64,000 nt of DNA from Buxus sempervirens (Eukaryota; Streptophyta; Magnoliopsida; Buxales; Buxaceae), in the NCBI GenBank assembly GCA_947561395.2, contig OX387194.1, positions 31,878,036-31,942,035 on the forward strand, written 5' to 3'. The notes under the pieces are model-generated. The model saw only the letters and a list, made by a program, of their open reading frames with translations. It did no database searches and had not been told where the DNA came from. Below, in pieces: positions 43,403 through 53,030 of the stretch (position 1 is the first letter of the stretch; every line of letters begins with the position of its first letter). A program made the position numbers and the translations under genes.

Positions 43403-43443
43403 GATTGGCCCTATCCGTATATGTCATACGGACAAGGCCAATC
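43403..43443. repeat. Compound hairpin in the LTR
   Basis: Outer arms GATTGGCC/GGCCAATC enclose inner arms TCCGTAT/ATACGGA with a five-base loop ATGTC. Lies in the transcribed part of the LTR, like the hairpins at 60,501-60,605 in the related copy. Confidence 0.8.
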
Positions 43444-43961
43444 CGCACTTAGTTTACGGGCAGCACACAAAAGGCTCCAGATTCTAATTTTTGGGTTTAA
43501 TAATGATCAATCTAATCTAATTCAATTACCTTTAATCCAACATGGTCTCTGATTGGTCAGAGACCTTCTCTTGGGATTTGGGCCCACCTAAGGCCCAATG
43601 AGGTCTCCATGTGGGCCTTCCAACGGGGCCCACACCCGCCTTGCTCAACCTAGATCCATCCCGGAGGTGGATCCAAGCAACTTGGGCCTCCCATGGGCCC
43701 CTTCCAAGCCCAATGGACCCCCACTTAAAAGCTACTTAAAAGCTTAAACCAATCAATTCAATTGTTTTGCACTCTTAAATTACACTCTAACCAAATAAAC
43801 CAAATCCAAAAATAGGGTTATCCAACGTAACCCCCAAACGGGACTCAGGCTGTTTTTAGCCTCACTTGGCATCCTATGGGCCTTCTAACGGGGCTCGCCA
43901 CTCAAACTTAGATCACATGGCCTAAAAAGATGAAAATCAAAAGGGGACCTACACCAGGCAT

Positions 43962-44170
43962 TAGGGCTGCAACTCGGTCCGGGTAAAACCGAACCCGAAC
44001 CGACCCAAACCGACTTCGGGTCGGTTTGGTTCGGTTTTTTATATGCATGGTTCGGTTTTGGTTTCCAAATCCTAAAACCGAATTAAATCGGTTCGGTTTT
44101 GGGTTGTATAATCGGGTAAACCGAACCGAAAGTATATATTTCTTTAAACCGAACCGAACCAACCCGAAAA
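43962..44170. repeat. Left terminal and subterminal repeats of the hAT-type element
   Basis: Begins TAGGGCTGCAACTCGG. Rich in AACCGAACC and GGTTCGGTTT in both orientations, complementary to the right end at 47,855-48,065. Subterminal repeats of this kind are where hAT transposases bind. Confidence 0.85.
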
Positions 44171-44612
44171 TACATATTTTAATATAATTATATATATATA
44201 TCTAATTACCTATTACCTTTACCCTTAAAGTTTTACCATATTACAAAGTCACCCTCTCTTAAATTGAACGAATCCCTCTCTCAAACCCTAAATCCCTAAT
44301 TCTGTTTGCTGGTTTGCCTCCTCTCTCTCTCAGCCGAACAACAACCTTGGAAGAAGAAGATGAATCACCGAACAGCAAAAACGATCAGCCCTAGCTCGTG
44401 TTTGCCTCCTCTCTCCCTAATTGTGTCTGTTGCTGCAATCTGTCTCAGGCTCGCTTAAAGAAGTGCGTGCCGTTGAAGGCGAGAACATCAGGTATTGGCT
44501 TCGTCTTCGCCGACTAAGCTTATTCTTCTCGCTCTTGTTGTTCTTCTTTTCTTCTTCCTCCTCCTCGCAATAATAACTGCTCGTCGCGAAGAAATAGACA
44601 GAGAAAGGAGAG

Positions 44613-44642
44613 ATGGCTTGCCTGCACGATCACAGCTGCGAG
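44613..44642 (+). CDS. Captured first coding exon of a PITH-domain protein gene
   Basis: ATG GCT TGC ... GAG encodes [10 protein letters not shown], the conserved N-terminus of plant PITH-domain proteins (thioredoxin-like C-terminal domain family), ended by the donor GAG|GTTTTC. A leader rich in CT and ACCCTAAA-type motifs lies upstream (44,270-44,612). The element probably captured the gene's promoter and 5' UTR too, and so may supply transcription to the chimera. The PITH domain itself is absent. Confidence 0.8.
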
Positions 44643-47600
44643 GTTTTCTCTTTCATGTTTTCGTTTAGGTTTCTTGACTACTATATGCAACTGTTTCTCT
44701 TCGTAGGTTTCTTTTCGTAAATGTGTCTTTTGGTTTGCGTTTCTTTGGATTTTTAGGTTTTTCTTTTCGTTTATGCTAATGCAAGGTGACCGTTTGTAAA
44801 TCTTCGAGTCGCGTAGTTCTTTCGAGATGGAGTCGTTTGTGTAGTTGCAAAACTGCTACTGCTACTTCTGGTCTGTTTCCTTCTGTTTGATTTTGAAATG
44901 TATTTTTACAGTACTAGTTCTTCGACCTAGGGTTTCGTTTTTCAGATCTCTCCGTAATCGCATAGGAAATGTAGGACTTGTTCTATTAACTTTCATTAAC
45001 TTTCATTTTTCTGCCAAGTGTTAAGCTTTCTTTCTTTCTTTTTGTCTTTTTTCCTCCCTTTTCTTTCTTTTTGTCTTTTTTCTTTTCTTATGTAGTGCCT
45101 ACATAAGAAAAGAGATTTCTTCTTGGTCTTCTAGAATCTCTTTTTTAGTTGCGTATGGCTAGTAAGTTCTTAGACATTTCATGCCATCTGCTTCAATATT
45201 ATCATTTAAAAGTGAACTTTTCCATGAATTAAATGGTGTGTTTTCTTTTGTGGTTGAAGGTGAGGACAGAAACCAGCCCAGAGGATGTCGGAGGTATGCA
45301 TGCAGCTGCTGGAATCTTGACAGCTAGAGGTGGCATGACCTCTCACGCAGCTGTTGTAGCCCGTGGCTGGGGAAAATGTTGTGTTTCTGGCTGTTCTGAA
45401 ATCCGTGTCCATGATACTGAGAAGGTCAATCTTCTTCTTCTTCTTTTTTTTTCCAATTTTTTCTCATATTATGACCAGTGTATAAATATATAAGCAGAGT
45501 ATATGAATTTTTTTCTTGATAATATAGGTGCTTGTAATTGGAGACAAGGTAATCAAGGAGGGGGAGTGGCTTTCACTTAATGGGTCTACAGGAGAGGTGA
45601 TCATGGGGAAACATCCACTTTCACCTCCATCTCTAAGTGGTGACTTGGAAACCTTCATGTCATGGGCTGATGAAATAAGGCATCTGAAGGTACCATTATA
45701 CACTCTGGTGAGGGACAGGTTTATGATTATGCACTGGTGAAAACTCTTTAACTAATTTAGTATCATGATTTGCCAAGTAGGTTATGGCAAATGTTGACAC
45801 ACCAGAAGATGCACTAACTGCAAGAAATAATGGTGCACAAGGGATTGGACTTTGTAGGACAGAGCACATGGTATGTGAATCTAATTTTTTTTATTTTCAC
45901 TGTCTTCAGTCTTCTCAAGGTTCCACATTATATTTTTTAGAAACAGAACAGTACTAAATATGTAAGAGAGTGAAAGATGTGGTCTCACAAGTGTATGAAG
46001 TCTGGACTATAGGTAGTTAGGTACTATAATTTATAGTGAATTTCCACACTAATCTTCCAAGGTTTGATTCTTTACGTGTATTGCCTGTCTCAGTTCTTTG
46101 CTTCAGATGAGAGAATAAAGGCTGTTAGAAAGATGATAATGGCAGTCACACCTGAACAGAGAAAGGCAGCACTAGATATCCTCTTACCATATCAAAGATC
46201 TGATTTTGAGGGCATTTTTCGTGCTATGGATGGTAAAGTTTTCTTCTTTCTGCACTCACCAACACCCACCCCATATGTATACAATTTTATATGAATTCTA
46301 GTAACACAACTCAACAGTTCCTGTAATTGGAATAATCCTGACAGGAGGTCGCCTAAGCTTACGGTCCTTCACATTCTCTTGGATTACCAGAAAATTTATC
46401 TCATTGTATACTAAGGACTTCACAGAACAGAGCTTTTTATATGGCTGATTACTTGTACAAACTGCGAAAATATGCATCTAAACTTTCCATTTATGTGGTT
46501 CGTTTTCCAAAGCCACATGATTTGATGTGGAGAAGACCATCATTTATTGTGTTGGCAGAAAAAATTTAAGTTCAGTCTGAATGCAGCCACTTGAGCAAAT
46601 ATGCCAAAGGTTAAGTTTGTTGCCAGCCTTTCCCCCCAGGGTCCCTAATAGTAGGACCTACACTAGATTATGGTTCTTTACATGATATTGCTGTGGCATA
46701 TGAATTTCTTAAGATATCTTGCTCACTTCCATCGTTTTGTACTTCTAATATTTTTAGTTGAGTAAATGAAATATGAACCTATTTGGATTCAGGTCTTCCA
46801 GTAACAATTCGATTGTTGGACCCTCCACTCCATGAATTTCTTCCAGAAGGAGACCTTCAACAGATTGTCAGTGAGCTAACTGCTGAGACTGGGAGTACTG
46901 AAGATGAAGTACTTTCACGGATTGAGAAACTCTCAGAAGTAAATCCCATGCTTGGTTTTCGAGGCTACAGGTTAAACACCATATTTTGAGCATTTGAGTG
47001 CAGTTTCTCCATTTATTGCTCCAAATGTAGTTAGTAAGTAATGTTGTCTGTTCAATTGATAAATTACTTGCACCTCACAGCAGTAACAATAATAGTGCTC
47101 TAAGATTTAGTCACTGTAATTAAGCACCTCATATATCAACTCCTCATTCTTCATATATTAAATGAAACATAAAATCTGACAATTGGAGTTTGTTGGCAGT
47201 TAGACTTGTATCATATGAGGATGTAGGCTGGTTGTATATGGGTATTGGTCTTATGCGTGTGATTTTTATCTTTGTCTCTCCATTTATCTTTTGCTCTTGG
47301 TCCACTTTCTCATGGACTGACTGTATTAGATTTTTTTTTTACCTGCTTTTTAATGCATTTCATCATTAACTATCAGACTCCATTTATTTCTACTTTGGTG
47401 GACTTAGCAGAGTTCCCTCACATTTGTGAATTTTTAACTTCAAATAAAAATTTGTGTTACTAGGTGTGGCGCGAGCTTTGAGATTGAGATTGTGTCAGAC
47501 CAATTTGAAGGGAAAATATTGCTTGAGAGGCATAGGCTGGTAAATTCTGCATTGGTGGAGGAGATGAAGCACATCCATGCACTTTCAATAAAGAAAGCAC

Positions 47601-47659
47601 TGACCTCTGCACAGTGGAAACAGCAGCAAGAGTCCAACAATCTTCAATCTACTTCTTAG
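44613..47659 (+). CDS. Chimeric gene: PITH exon 1 + PPDK phosphohistidine region + BolA2 C-terminus (319 codons)
   Basis: Seven exons join into one open frame: 44613-44642, 45260-45424, 45528-45689, 45781-45870, 46094-46232, 46793-46970, 47464-47659. Residues 1-10 ([10 protein letters not shown]) are the start of plant PITH-domain proteins. Residues 11-254 are PPDK, with the phosphohistidine loop [20 protein letters not shown] and the start of the PEP/pyruvate barrel ending LGFRGYR. Residues 256-319 are BolA2-like ([17 protein letters not shown] to HALSIKKAL). All junctions are GT-AG with matching phases (0,0,0,0,1,2). No active PPDK is expected: the ATP-grasp half and most of the catalytic barrel are missing. 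Whether it is expressed is unknown. Confidence 0.85.
45260..46970 (+). pseudogene. Captured pyruvate phosphate dikinase (PPDK) fragment, five exons with introns
   Basis: Exons encode [20 protein letters not shown] and [10 protein letters not shown] (swivelling phosphohistidine domain with its active His), then [70 protein letters not shown] and [17 protein letters not shown] to LGFRGYR. Retained introns (103, 91, 223 and 560 bp) show capture at DNA level, not from mRNA. No stop or frameshift. Compared with a full PPDK of about 950 residues, both the N-terminal nucleotide-binding part and the C-terminal barrel are lost. Confidence 0.93.
47464..47659 (+). CDS. Captured last exon of a BolA2-type gene
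   Basis: Encodes [40 protein letters not shown] and [15 protein letters not shown], ending QSTS and a TAG stop. The ERHRxVNxAL and HALSIKKA motifs are BolA signatures, with the invariant His present. The exon begins in phase 2, which fits the PPDK exon before it. The N-terminal helix of BolA is missing. A 3' UTR follows to about 47,830. Confidence 0.93.
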
Positions 47660-47854
47660 TAATCCTGTTATAAGCTTTTGATGGGGCACAGCAGAGGCAC
47701 TCTTCTATTATGTACTAGTTAAGATTTATACACTGAATTGAACATGAAGTAAAAGGTTGAAGCCAACTGAAACATGTAATTTCTTCCTTTTTTATGTGAC
47801 ACTGGTAGATATTGTTTCATTGTTATTTAATTTTAATATTTTATAAATAAAAAA

Positions 47855-48065
47855 ACCGGAAACCCAACCCAAACCGAACCGAATTGCAAATTTCGGTTCG
47901 GTTTGGGTTGGGTTTCGGGTTTTATATAAAAAATCGGTTCGGTTTCGGTTTGGGTTGTTCGGTTCTGAGGTCGGTTCGGTTCGGTTCCGAACCGACCATC
48001 AATAACTTTGGTTTGGTCCTGGGTTGAGGCCAACCCGAACCAAACCGCACTGAGTTGCCGCCCTA
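47855..48065. repeat. Right terminal and subterminal repeats of the hAT-type element
   Basis: Ends GAGTTGCCGCCCTA before the duplication. Dense GGTTCGGTTT / AACCGAACC motifs mirror the left end. Confidence 0.85.
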
Positions 48066-48159
48066 CCAGGCATATGGTCCCCACCAAAGACCAAATCAAG
48101 TAAATATGTTGACTTAGGATGGGTGAGGTAAAAAATGAGTTGACTTGTTAAAGGCTAAC

Positions 48160-48345
48160 CAGGATAACCCGTGGGACCTGTCTTTTGATGGGGCGGACCA
48201 GGATGTCTACGAACTTCCCCGAACCGTAATCGGTCCCTTTCCAAGAATCTTAATGCGCAGACCACCTAGTAGACATCCTTTAGGCATCCAGGTGTCTGCC
48301 TGCACCGCATCAGGCAGTGACGACTCCTAATCCCCCTCTCCCTTC
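48160..48345 (+). repeat. Conserved 3' part of the LTR
   Basis: Shares GGGGCGGACCAGGATGTCTA, AGGTGTCTGCCTGCACC and CAGGCAGTGACGACTCC with 61,460-61,615 in the related solo LTR, showing they are the same family. The GTGACGACTCC / GTGGCGACTCC motif lies about 65-75 bp inside the LTR end, so it is not a primer-binding site here. Confidence 0.8.
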
Positions 48346-49990
48346 GCATCGCGTGTGCTACGGATCGACGTGAGCACATTTACATGTTGGTTTCATAATT
48401 GGGGAATAACTATCATTCTACCCTTTTCGCTATAATACCCCAAGCTTGCCGATTTCACCAAGAATACCTAAAAAATAGGGCAAACCGGAGTGAGCTATAA
48501 ATCTCAACAAGTAGCAATATGCATGCAGTAAAACAGTCTATGATTTTATAAATAAAATAATGAAGTATTTGATTAAACCAAGTCAATAATAAATCAATCA
48601 TAACAATCAACAAAACCACACCCATGACATCACAGAACTAATAGAATCGTAAACAGAGTTACTACAGACATGTGCCAATATGCCACCTAATCGATTTACA
48701 AGTAGGCCAGTCGATACCGGTCAAGCTACATTTATATATATCAATGCAATACGGAAGTATTCAACCGATACCAGAGTGAGTTGGCATGTACGGTCCAACC
48801 GATACCGGAGTGGATAACATAACAACCAACCAATCCAGGAGCAATACCATCCTCGTGATAATAGAATGCCTATGGCACAAAATAAGAACTCTAGAAAACA
48901 ATTCCATTTACTAGCTACTCTGTGGATCCACTAAGAGCTAAGCCTGCTAGACACAACTCACAAACAAAAACATTTAATAACTTAGTAATGAATCAATCAA
49001 TACTAAATAAAAGGCATACACCAAATCACATACGTGGAAACACATACATGTCAAGATCAAACCCCCATACGAGGAGACACCTGTGTGTCGAATCATGTAA
49101 CCACAATCATTACCAAAAACCCGTTTGAAATCCAATAGACATATAAAATAACAAAAATCAGGTTAAACAGAGTTCTAGGTCTTTAAAACAAGATAAGTAT
49201 GAAAACATGTCCAATTCCCTAATCAAAGGTTTAGAATATGATTAATCAATGTAGGCATCCTTAAATCATCCTTCTTTAATTACTAGACAAGTTATTAACT
49301 CCTTTTTATAAGGATTACTCCAATTCTATACCTTAGTCAAAGCTTATCTTATTAATCTCTTCAATAATGTCCAAATTTCCTCAATAATTCATTAAAACTT
49401 CATAACTTATTAACACTGTTATTTATTTTTCCTAGTGTAGATACCCCAAAATTACACGATTTTTGATAAATCTTGAAGGAGAGAAACATCTTGTTGAAAT
49501 TTTCAATTCTTAGCATTGGGTTTTAAATCCTTAACTCATTTGAATCCAAAACCACAAAGGAAAATGCCCAAATTCAATCTTTTACGTGAATTCAAACTTT
49601 TCCTATTGAATTTTGATCCAAAAAGATGAAATATTTTTTAAGACAAGATTTCAAGATAATTTTTCTCAATTATTAGGTTTTTAGCAATGTTATTGCATAA
49701 ATGAATTTTTTGAGCCTTTAAATCTTGACAAATACCTTAGCGTTAACATGTTGAATTTTTTTACTAGACCTGAAAAATCAGAATTTAGCCTTGAACTGGA
49801 AAGTTGAATTTTTATTCTTTTGGAATTTGGGTATGGAACTATTTTTAATGGATTCAATTGGGGGGGGGGGGGTGGGGGGTGTTTGCTTATTTACATGTAA
49901 TATCTTAAGTAAGTGGACATTAAAAAATAAGAGGATATTTACTTAAATGATATTACATCTAAATAAGTATTACCTATGCAGGTAAGGGTC

Positions 49991-52456
49991 ATGGTTATGC
50001 AAAAGCTGCTCAAACAGTTTTTTTGCCCTGAACCAAAAACTCAGTTCGGTCAAACTAAATTTCATGTGTAACCGAAATTCAATTTTGGTCATGAGTGTTA
50101 TATGTATAACCCAAATTGAATTTTGATTATGAAGAGTTTTATCTATGGCTGAAATTAAATTTTGGTCAGAAGTGTTATATACATGACCGAAATTATATTT
50201 TGGTTATAAAGGGTTCTGTGTGTAGCCGAACTGAGTTTTAGGATATAAATGGAAAATGCCAATTTGAAAATTCCCATGAGCTTTCTCTTATTTACCTTTA
50301 AACCTCTCTTTGGGAAGTCTGAATTCCCCAAATTGGCCTCCGAAATTGGCCAAATTCTCCCAATTCATGCCTTAGACTTGAATTGGAAGGATCTAGACAC
50401 ACTTTTGTGTCTACCCTTGGGACATCCTTGCCCTCACCCTTGCCTATAAATTGAGGGTCTCTCCTTAAGCAAATGGCTAAAGTTTTGAAGATTGAGAGCT
50501 CTTGAAGAAGGGAACCTCTGCCCAATTCTCCACTCAAGCCTCTCAAGCAACCAAGGTGAGCTCCTAGCCCTTCTCTCTCATTTCTATTTTCAATTCAAGC
50601 ACTCTCTCATCTTCTACCTTTCTGTAGATAAGGCCTTATATGTTTGTAACTCTAAACCATGCTTAAAGTACCTTAAGCATCCTATCTAGTTGTAAAACAT
50701 CAAGAGAGAGCTATGGGAAACAAGTATTGAAATGGATCATTTAGCCTTAGAACCATTTTGATGAGACAATTGATTGATTTGTTTAAATTCGTGTATGATT
50801 GCTATTTGTGTGTGATTTTGTTTCAAATATGGAGGAATTATATAGATCCATGCTTTTTGATAGCATTGGATCTGAATTCTCTCCTCAAATCTGTTTTCCT
50901 ACACACTTTAATGCACACATCCCCTTGATTTTGGCAAATTAGGCGTAGATCTTAGATCTACTATGCTGAATACAGTAGATTTGAGATTAGAGGCCTTAAA
51001 GCAATTTCTCAGGACTTTTTGAGTTGATTTTAGTTGGTTTTAATCTTCTAGAGAAAACCTCATGGTCTAATCTTTTTTATTTGAGCAAATTTCTATTAAT
51101 TTGGATAGATTTGGCTCTTACACTCCAAATAATGAGAAATCTGAGCCAAATCCATACCCTAAATATTTCTGGGTAATTTTCAACTCATTTGAAGTCTTTT
51201 CAAATCAGATCTCATGAATCAAACACACACACACACACTTGGTTTTGTCTTAGTTTTCACTCATTTTTACAAATCTGAACAGAACCTGTACCTTGTCTTG
51301 GATCATTCATAACTTCATCATATGGATGAATTTTTGAATAATTCCAGAGGCATGTTAAAGGTTAGGAAGTTTAGTTTAATCCTGTAAAATGTGCACAATT
51401 TATATGGAGTCGATTTTTCAAACCATTTGATTGAAATCGATGAGTCAGATCAGAGCAAATTGTTGAATTTGTTACTTTGATTGAGCACCAAAGGCTCATT
51501 TCGACTCTGATTTAAGTTATTTCAATTTCTAAGCCAAGTATATTTTCAAATCCAATTGGTTTCATAACTTTTCATTTTGATTTGTGCTCTGTGTGCTTGA
51601 TTGACTCTGTGCTGCTCAGTAGCAGATTACAGAGTCAATATGTGATCCTCTAAGCATGTTTGAGAAAGCACACAAACCACAAATGGATAAAGTTTTGAAT
51701 GAGGCCTATTCCATTCGAAAGATGATGCCTCATACTTCATTCACACCAATTTTTAAGGATTTATATAGAGCCAATCTCCACGAATAGGTTTTCAAAGTTT
51801 GCTCTTCACCAATTTTTCTGTTTTATATTAGTAAACTTTGAACAAGCACATCTCCTTCGTTTTTAATTGGATTGGAATGAAATTTTTATCAAATCTTGTA
51901 CTTCATATGACCTTTCAAATGGCTTTGGTTTCACTCAATTTGAGTTTGGATTGAATGATTTATGGTTGATTGAAATTTCCTAGCTCAAATAGTTTAACCT
52001 TGTATTGATACTTCCAAATTTGATTTGATTTGTTTTAGTTCAAGTTTTTTATTGATTTTTACCTTGATCATGAAGTCCTAGAAGTGATATATCCATAGAG
52101 AGAGTCCATGATCTATTGGACTACTCATATGGAGGAATCACACATGTATTTGTTTACTTTTACTTGCTTTTGAGTGATTTTTGTATGCAGGCATATATGT
52201 AGCGTGAATAAGCATATGGCAACCACTTTGTGTGGATGAGTAGGGGTGCCTAACACCTTCCCCTATTTGTAACCTAACCTCCTTATCCAATCTCTGGACT
52301 AAACCTTAAAGTAGAGCTACTTTAGTTCTATGGTTACTTTTTATGCTCATTTTGGTGTCCATTCACACCTTAAACTTGAATGGTGGCAACTAATTTGTTT
52401 TTATAAATCTATATGGTGTCTAGGAGGTCACATAGGTGATTTTCTAGGGTCCCACA
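49991..52456 (+). repeat. LTR of an Ogre/Tat-like Ty3/gypsy element (left end approximate)
   Basis: Ends GGGTCCCACA at 52,456, followed at once by a Tat-type primer-binding site. TATAAAT at 50,244 and TATAAA at 50,445 are promoter candidates. A palindrome-bearing array with a 38-39-bp period lies at 50,071-50,243. The long AT-rich R/U5 region (over 2 kb) has no coding. LTRs of this length are usual in the Tat lineage. I could not identify the left terminus. Confidence 0.65.
50071..50243. repeat. 38-39-bp-period palindromic array before a TATA box
   Basis: Five units start at about 50,071, 50,109, 50,148, 50,186 and 50,225. Each centres on an imperfect palindrome of the form ACCGAAATTCAATTTTGGT, with changes between copies. 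TATAAAT follows at 50,244. Confidence 0.75.
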
Positions 52457-52458
52457 AT

Positions 52459-52476
52459 TGGCGACTCCGCTGGGGA
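52459..52476 (+). other. Ogre/Tat-type primer-binding site
   Basis: TGGCGACTCCGCTGGGGA lies two bases after the LTR end CCACA. This sequence is the PBS type known from Ogre/Tat elements (tRNA-Arg primed, from general knowledge). It marks the start of an internal region, which continues only about 550 bp before other repeats appear. Confidence 0.75.
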
Positions 52477-53030
52477 GATTTTAGGGTTTGAGCCATGTTT
52501 TGAATTGTTTTACTATGCTATATCATGATTGCTTGCAATTTTGGTTTAATCATGTTAATCTGCATGCTAATGTGTTTCTGTGTTAAATTTAATAACTACT
52601 TGACATATGTTTGAGCATGCCTTTTGTTATGTTGAATGCTTAGAGTGCTTGTATTTGTTTCTTTATACATGATTTCCATAAGATACCTTGTTTAATTGTG
52701 GATTTATGTGTGGTTTCGAATGAGTGGTAAGGGTGGGACGTTGTGTTGAATGTTTCCTATCTTTTCAAATGCACTTAAGTACTTATAAACTACTTTTACA
52801 CAGCCACCTATTACCTATAGGAAGTTGAACCCAAATGTGTGTAGCTTGGCGCACCAAGGTCATTACTTCGGAAAGCGAAAGTGAAAGCATTCACCCTAGA
52901 TCTTGGGTTAATGATGTGTTGATATTGCGGATCTATTAATTCTGATCATGCACTAGGCTTGAGGTTTAGGTTGCCATTAAGCCAACCACACAATTGTGAA
53001 TGGTATAAGGGCATTTTGGGAAGAATTTGT
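52477..53030 (+). mobile_element. 5' untranslated internal region of the Ogre/Tat-like element, truncated
   Basis: Follows the PBS. It has no open frame of note and no gag. It ends around 53,030 where different LTR-like DNA starts, so the element has lost its coding part or was cut by other insertions. Confidence 0.5.

Larger units (their letters stand above)
43962..48065. mobile_element. Pack-type non-autonomous hAT element carrying fragments of three host genes
   Basis: A 4,104-bp element with an exact 8-bp duplication CCAGGCAT (43,954-43,961 and 48,066-48,073). Inverted ends: left TAGGGCTGCAACTCGGTCC, right read inward TAGGGCGGCAACTCAGTGC (16 of 19 identical). TSD length and ends are hAT-like. 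The subterminal 200 bp on each side are dense in GGTTCGGTTT / AACCGAACC motifs. There is no transposase. Inside are a PITH-gene first exon, five PPDK exons and a BolA2-type last exon, all in plus orientation with introns. It inserted into the solo LTR 41,394-48,378. Confidence 0.95.
41394..48378 (+). repeat. Solo LTR (family TGTAAGCACC), 2.87 kb, split by a hAT-type element
   Basis: Starts TGTACACACCTCATTTTTG and ends GACGTGAGCACA. The flanking pentamers TCTAC (41,389-41,393) and TTTAC (48,379-48,383) fit a 5-bp duplication with one change. Without the 4,112-bp hAT insertion and duplication it is 2,873 bp and matches the 58,247-61,676 copy at both ends and in blocks such as GGATAGAGAATCC..ACACTGTTCCAACGCAATT-like and CAGGTGTCTGCCTGCACC. 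It contains a TATAAATA box at 42,127 and a palindrome array just before it. No internal retrotransposon coding region is attached. Confidence 0.85.
41217..49990 (-). repeat. Outer LTR (TGTAACACCCCG family), split by a nested solo LTR
   Basis: The piece at 41,217-41,393 (TGTAACACCCCGAATCTAG) continues after the nested insertion at 48,379 and runs to about 49,990. Its right part matches the element at 61,895-64,000 over long stretches (AACTGGAAAGTTGA, TTTTTATT..TTGG, TTTACATGTAA...CTTAAGTAA), at the same offset. Retroelement LTR starting TGTAA-CCCC. Orientation is uncertain. Contains a G13 run at 49,860-49,872. Confidence 0.6.

Noticed and set aside
43908..44162. Minus-strand open frame of 84 codons
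   Set aside because: It is a translation of the GGTTCGG-rich terminal repeat of the hAT element. The same happens at 47,833-48,099.
45233..47000. A functional PPDK gene
   Set aside because: Only five middle exons are present, bounded by hAT ends and joined to exons of other genes. The ATP-grasp region and most of the PEP/pyruvate barrel are absent.
48301..48325. Primer-binding site after the LTR at 48,316 or 61,602
   Set aside because: The exact GAGAT duplication places the LTR end at 61,676, about 75 bp further on, so the motif is internal to the LTR.
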